DNA from: Planctomycetota bacterium
GTDB taxonomy: Bacteria > Planctomycetota > Phycisphaerae > WQYP01
DNA: 8,900 nt
NCBI GenBank assembly: GCA_021780285.1
Contig: JAJXZA010000345.1
Coordinates: 1 to 8,900, forward strand
Direction of reading: 5' to 3'
Shown: piece after piece, positions 6,796 through 8,900 of the stretch
Layout of the letters: every line of letters starts with the position of its first letter
Position numbering within the stretch: the stretch's first letter is position 1
Translations under genes and position numbers: made by a program
Notes under the pieces: model-generated
Database searches by the model: none
What the model was told of the DNA's origin: nothing
What the model saw: only the letters and a program-made list of their open reading frames with translations

Positions 6796-6825
6796 TTGAC
6801 ATGTTTGGTATTTGTACGGTATTGT
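6796..6825 (+). promoter_or_regulatory. Promoter of the cyclase-fold / HNH / winged-helix operon
   Basis: A perfect -35 TTGACA (6796-6801), 18 bp, and -10 TATTGT (6820-6825, 4 of 6). Transcription would start near 6832, giving a leader of about 20 bases that contains GGAG (6842-6845), seven bases before the ATG at 6853. The 11-base palindrome TGTTGCCAACA (6823-6833) overlaps the -10 and start site and could be an operator. The promoter supports 6853 as the start over the more upstream ATG-like start at 6739. Confidence 0.6.
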
Positions 6826-6852
6826 TGCCAACATAAAACTCGGAGATGCAAG

Positions 6853-7851
6853 ATGCCCGTCGTTAACGCACCGCCCGCCCAGCCAGCCAACAGCTATTCA
6901 GACAGCCTTTACGTTTGTTACTATTTCGTCCTCCTCTTGGACATCCTCGGCCAGAAGAATGAACTAAGGAGATGGGAAAAACTGATGCCCGGCGGAGTTG
7001 CAGCGCCTGAAATGTTGCAGGCAGTGCGGGGCTCGCTGGGCCGGGTCATTAATCTCAAGAACACTTTCCAGCGTATCTCCGCGTCCCTCGAGGATGGTGT
7101 CACGCAGAGCGTTACGCGCGGGCTCATTGCGCTCCAAACACCCGCCGGTCCCGAACGCGAGCGCTACAATGCACTGTCCGGCGCCGTTCCCAAATGGCTA
7201 CATTTCTCTGACATGCTCGTCGCGTATGCCCCGGCCACAATCGGACCGTCAAAAGATTGGAACATCGCAGCGTTACACCGGATGCTGGGAGCGGCATGCG
7301 GCGTGATGCCTACCTTCCTGGCGCAAGCGACTCCTCTCCGCGGAGCCCTCTGCATCGGCGGTGGAATTGAGGACCGCGAGGTATCCTTCTACGGGCCGGC
7401 GCTTGCCGAGGCTCACCGCCTCGAGAGTGAGGTCGCCGATTACCCACGCATCGTCCTCTCACGCGAGTTGCGAGATTTCATCCGTTCGCAGCCGCCCGAA
7501 AACACCGGCACGGCAAACCTGTACGTCCGCAATGGCTTCAGGCTGTGCCAGCAACTAATTGGTGACGACACGGACGGTGAAACCATCGTTGATTACCTGG
7601 GGCCCGGGGCTTGGGAACTCGTCGAAGGCAAAGCCGGCCTATGGAATGATCTCCAGCGGGCTGTCCGGGAAGGCGCGCAGTTCGCCATCAACGAGTGCCG
7701 ACGGCTTACGCAGGCGCCTGCCCAGGCCGCTGTCGCCCCCGCCCAGCCGAGGATGTCACCAGCGGAGAAGTATGCCAGATTGAGGGTGTATTTCGAGAGC
7801 AAAGGAGTCGGTCCGGAGACGAATCATGTCAATCCCACAGCACATCGCTGA
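6853..7851 (+). CDS. Divergent class III nucleotide-cyclase-fold protein, possible defence signalling
   Basis: A 332-residue protein, start set by GGAG seven bases upstream. It shows the class III adenylate/guanylate cyclase pattern. FVLLLDILGQK (25-35) has the first metal Asp (D30). WLHFSDMLVAY (115-125) has the second (D120). Then come LRGALCIGGGIEDREVSFYGPAL (162-184) and EAHRLESEVADYPRIVLS (186-203). A later DGETIVDYLGP (241-251) and a C-terminal YARLRVYFESKG (308-319) agree with my memory of an uncharacterised bacterial cyclase-like family. In canonical enzymes the last helix reads VNxAxR; here it reads LAEAHR, so the transition-state Asn is Ala while the Arg (R189) is kept. It may be an altered cyclase, or a nucleotide-binding pseudo-enzyme. 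Its coding end overlaps the HNH gene by 26 bp, so the two are coupled. No membrane segment is clear. Relation to Pycsar-type cyclases is inferred. Confidence 0.65.
   Translation: MPVVNAPPAQPANSYSDSLYVCYYFVLLLDILGQKNELRRWEKLMPGGVAAPEMLQAVRGSLGRVINLKNTFQRISASLEDGVTQSVTRGLIALQTPAGPERERYNALSGAVPKWLHFSDMLVAYAPATIGPSKDWNIAALHRMLGAACGVMPTFLAQATPLRGALCIGGGIEDREVSFYGPALAEAHRLESEVADYPRIVLSRELRDFIRSQPPENTGTANLYVRNGFRLCQQLIGDDTDGETIVDYLGPGAWELVEGKAGLWNDLQRAVREGAQFAINECRRLTQAPAQAAVAPAQPRMSPAEKYARLRVYFESKGVGPETNHVNPTAHR
7815..7818 (+). promoter_or_regulatory. Ribosome-binding site of the HNH gene inside the cyclase-fold gene
   Basis: GGAG lies seven bases before the ATG at 7826 and within the last codons of the upstream gene. 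The motif and the spacing are the same as those used by the upstream gene (6842-6845, ATG 6853), which supports both starts. Confidence 0.6.
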
Positions 7852-8134
7852 CAAGCTTCTCGCCGATTGCGGTCGCCGCTGTTGCATCTGTCGGCGTTTC
7901 ATGCCACTGCATCTCCATGTGCACCACATCCAGCATCGGGAGGAAGGCGGCGCCGATGAGCCGGATAACCTTATCGCACTGTGCGTCACTTGCCACAGCA
8001 GCGTCCATACGAAAGCTTACATGACTCGCAACTTCACGATTGAGGAGCTTAAACGCCACCGGGACAATACCATGGCGGCCGTCCGCGACGGGCGGTGGTG
8101 GATAATGGCGGGGCACCCGAATTTTCAGGGGTGA
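7826..8134 (+). CDS. Small HNH endonuclease
   Basis: A 102-residue protein with a complete HNH (beta-beta-alpha metal) nuclease core. Zinc-knuckle cysteines C19xxC22 and C53xxC56 are present, the catalytic histidines lie in HVHHIQH (H33/H34), the middle Asn is in DNLIALC (N48), and the final CHSSVH contains H57. The domain fills most of the protein, with about 40 C-terminal residues including helix TIEELKRHRD. Such proteins cut DNA as restriction, phage or defence effectors. The target here is unknown. It overlaps the upstream cyclase-fold gene by 26 bp, has its own GGAG site, and ends in a GTGA overlap with the next gene, so the three are very likely translated from one message. Position in this operon suggests it is the nuclease effector, which is an inference. 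Confidence 0.85.
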   Translation: MSIPQHIADKLLADCGRRCCICRRFMPLHLHVHHIQHREEGGADEPDNLIALCVTCHSSVHTKAYMTRNFTIEELKRHRDNTMAAVRDGRWWIMAGHPNFQG

Positions 8135-8538
8135 CTCCGAAAGGGCTGGCCGGTACAAACTTTCCGGCGAGTACGCAGGGCGCCGAATCAAGAGAGCAAC
8201 TTCTGCCCGAAGCCGTGGAAGTGCTTTTAGCCGGAGTTAGGAATGGCGGGCGACTAATTGAGATTAAGTACGACGGTGGTTGGGTACTGCAGTGCGTAGG
8301 CGATGTTTGTATTCCGCAGGGCAGTGCAGGGCGAGGCCAAATAACGCAGTTTGGTAACGGTGCCGACCATCGGAAGCAAGCGTTATACCGGAAGGCTTTC
8401 GAGCAACTGGTGAAAACCGGACTCATAGAGCGGGCGGATGAGAATCTGTTCGATGTCTCCCACGATGGCTATCTGCAAGCCGACCAACTACTGGCCGCGG
8501 AACAACTCAGGCTGGTGCAATCGGGTGCAACCTCGTGA
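8131..8538 (+). CDS. Small winged-helix-like protein, third gene of the accessory operon
   Basis: 135 residues if started at GTG 8131, where GTGA overlaps the HNH stop. GTG at 8095 would add 12 residues. From about residue 24 the pattern is LPEAVEVLLAG, GGRLIEIKYDGGWVLQCVGDVCI, an acidic/polar loop, then RKQALYRKAFEQLVKTGLIE and LFDVSHDGYLQADQL. I recognise this layout as the small winged-helix-like domain often found at the C-terminus of bacterial conflict proteins, where it follows nuclease, TIR or NTPase domains. Here it is a separate polypeptide. It may bind the HNH protein or nucleic acid, or act as a sensor or adaptor. The -1 frame relation to the HNH gene, with runs TTTT and GGGG in the overlap, leaves open that the two were once fused. 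The function is not established. Confidence 0.6.
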   Translation: MTPKGLAGTNFPASTQGAESREQLLPEAVEVLLAGVRNGGRLIEIKYDGGWVLQCVGDVCIPQGSAGRGQITQFGNGADHRKQALYRKAFEQLVKTGLIERADENLFDVSHDGYLQADQLLAAEQLRLVQSGATS

Positions 8539-8584
8539 CCCGGGCGGCTTACGGGCAGGATGATTGCGGTATAGAAGCTGATGG

Positions 8585-8613
8585 CTGACTGCCGTCCCTT
8601 CATCGTTTACAAT
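8585..8613 (+). promoter_or_regulatory. Candidate mod promoter, leaderless arrangement
   Basis: CTGACT (8585-8590), exactly 17 bp, TACAAT (8608-8613, 5 of 6). Only 7 bases separate the -10 from the ATG at 8621, so transcription would start at or next to the start codon. No Shine-Dalgarno sequence is present. The layout resembles the coaB candidate at 885-913. Confidence 0.5.
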
Positions 8614-8620
8614 CCCAGCC

Positions 8621-8815
8621 ATGGCTAAAACCAACACACGCCTCGAACTCACCTGGATCGGCAAAGAAAACCGGCCTAAGCTCGAGCCGCGCGTCCTCAT
8701 TGAAGACCCGGCCAAGTCCTACCATGCAGCGCACCGCGTGGGTGAGGACGATCTTTTTGATAACCGCCTCATCTTCGGCGACAACCTGCTGGCACTTAAC
8801 CCGGATATTTCATAG
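8621..8815 (+). pseudogene. mod: 5' fragment of a type III restriction-modification methyltransferase (Mod)
   Basis: The first about 59 residues match the characteristic N-terminus of type III Mod (adenine-N6 DNA methyltransferase) proteins: LELTWIGKENRPKLEPR, VLIEDPAKSYHA, HRVGEDDLFDNRLIFGDNLLAL. Full Mod proteins run to several hundred residues. In them this segment is followed by helix KALE and then the DPPYNTG catalytic motif, with a separate Res helicase-nuclease encoded downstream. Here similarity ends at LLAL (about 8796). Five unrelated residues and TAG at 8813-8815 follow. The break coincides with TTAA (8796-8799) and the sequence CCCGGATATTTCATA, which looks like a mobile-element end. 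The gene is therefore probably interrupted, with the rest outside the window. The fragment cannot methylate because the catalytic motif is missing. Confidence 0.75.
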
Positions 8816-8900
8816 GTTTTAGCCAGAGGTAGTCCGACGGCGATGGCCAGGGGTAATTCCGGCCGAAATTTTCGATTGGACGCGTTTGGCGCGCAGCACT
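8800..8900. mobile_element. Probable left end of an insertion sequence in mod (continues past the window)
   Basis: The sequence from about 8800 no longer encodes Mod in any frame, and no other gene is recognised in the last 85 bases. The terminal-looking CCCGGATATTTCATA just after TTAA is the candidate inverted repeat. I have a weak impression of IS1380-type ends, but this is not certain and the matching end is outside the window. Confidence 0.35.

Noticed and set aside
6497..6802. Minus-strand open frame of 101 codons upstream of the accessory operon
   Set aside because: No recognisable domain, basic and Cys/Ser-rich composition typical of a chance frame, and it runs through the promoter of the next operon.
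1..8900. CRISPR array, tRNA or rRNA genes
   Set aside because: No regularly spaced repeats and no tRNA or rRNA signatures were seen on either strand.

Overview
The window looks like a chromosomal segment of a moderately GC-rich bacterium, most likely environmental or metagenomic. A planctomycete-like source is my best guess, based on a stand-alone CoaB, an ArgJ with an NSGCAN motif, scattered single genes on both strands and very weak Shine-Dalgarno use for some genes. That taxonomic guess is an inference and is not proven here.

Left part (1-6100) is a housekeeping region. Positions 1-118 look like the terminus of an insertion sequence whose body lies to the left. It has an end repeat next to CTAG and a strong promoter that fires leftward. 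It stops exactly at the TAG stop codon of a minus-strand coaB (phosphopantothenate-cysteine ligase, 115-876). A 475-base non-coding stretch follows, then a plus-strand GGDEF diguanylate cyclase with an intact catalytic motif and inhibitory site (1352-2488). Three minus-strand genes come next: a class I SAM methyltransferase (2542-3381), a membrane-anchored MCE/MlaD-like lipid-transport subunit without its ABC partners nearby (3462-4511), and argJ of arginine biosynthesis (4825 to about 6039).

Middle part (6040-6850) is non-coding. It holds the presumed argJ promoter, an 8-bp perfect hairpin, a 137-bp MITE-like element bounded by imperfect terminal repeats and CTAG on both sides (6315-6459), and further inverted repeats. 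The MITE ends match the repeat at 103-118, so two related mobile-element copies bracket the housekeeping block.

Right part (6796-8900) looks like an accessory or defence-type region. A good promoter (TTGACA, 18 bp, TATTGT) drives three tightly overlapping genes. They are a divergent class III nucleotide-cyclase-fold protein (6853-7851), a small HNH nuclease (7826-8134, overlapping by 26 bp) and a small protein with a winged-helix-like domain of a kind often seen on the C-termini of bacterial conflict proteins (8131-8538, GTGA stop/start overlap). Directly after them, with its own apparently leaderless promoter, is the 5' end of a type III restriction-modification methyltransferase (mod). It is cut off after about 59 native residues, probably by another mobile element whose end begins near 8800.

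The most interesting object is the three-gene cyclase-fold/HNH/winged-helix operon beside a broken type III R-M gene. It could be an uncharacterised anti-phage signalling or nuclease module. The cyclase-fold protein keeps both metal-binding aspartates but has Ala where class III cyclases normally have the transition-state Asn.
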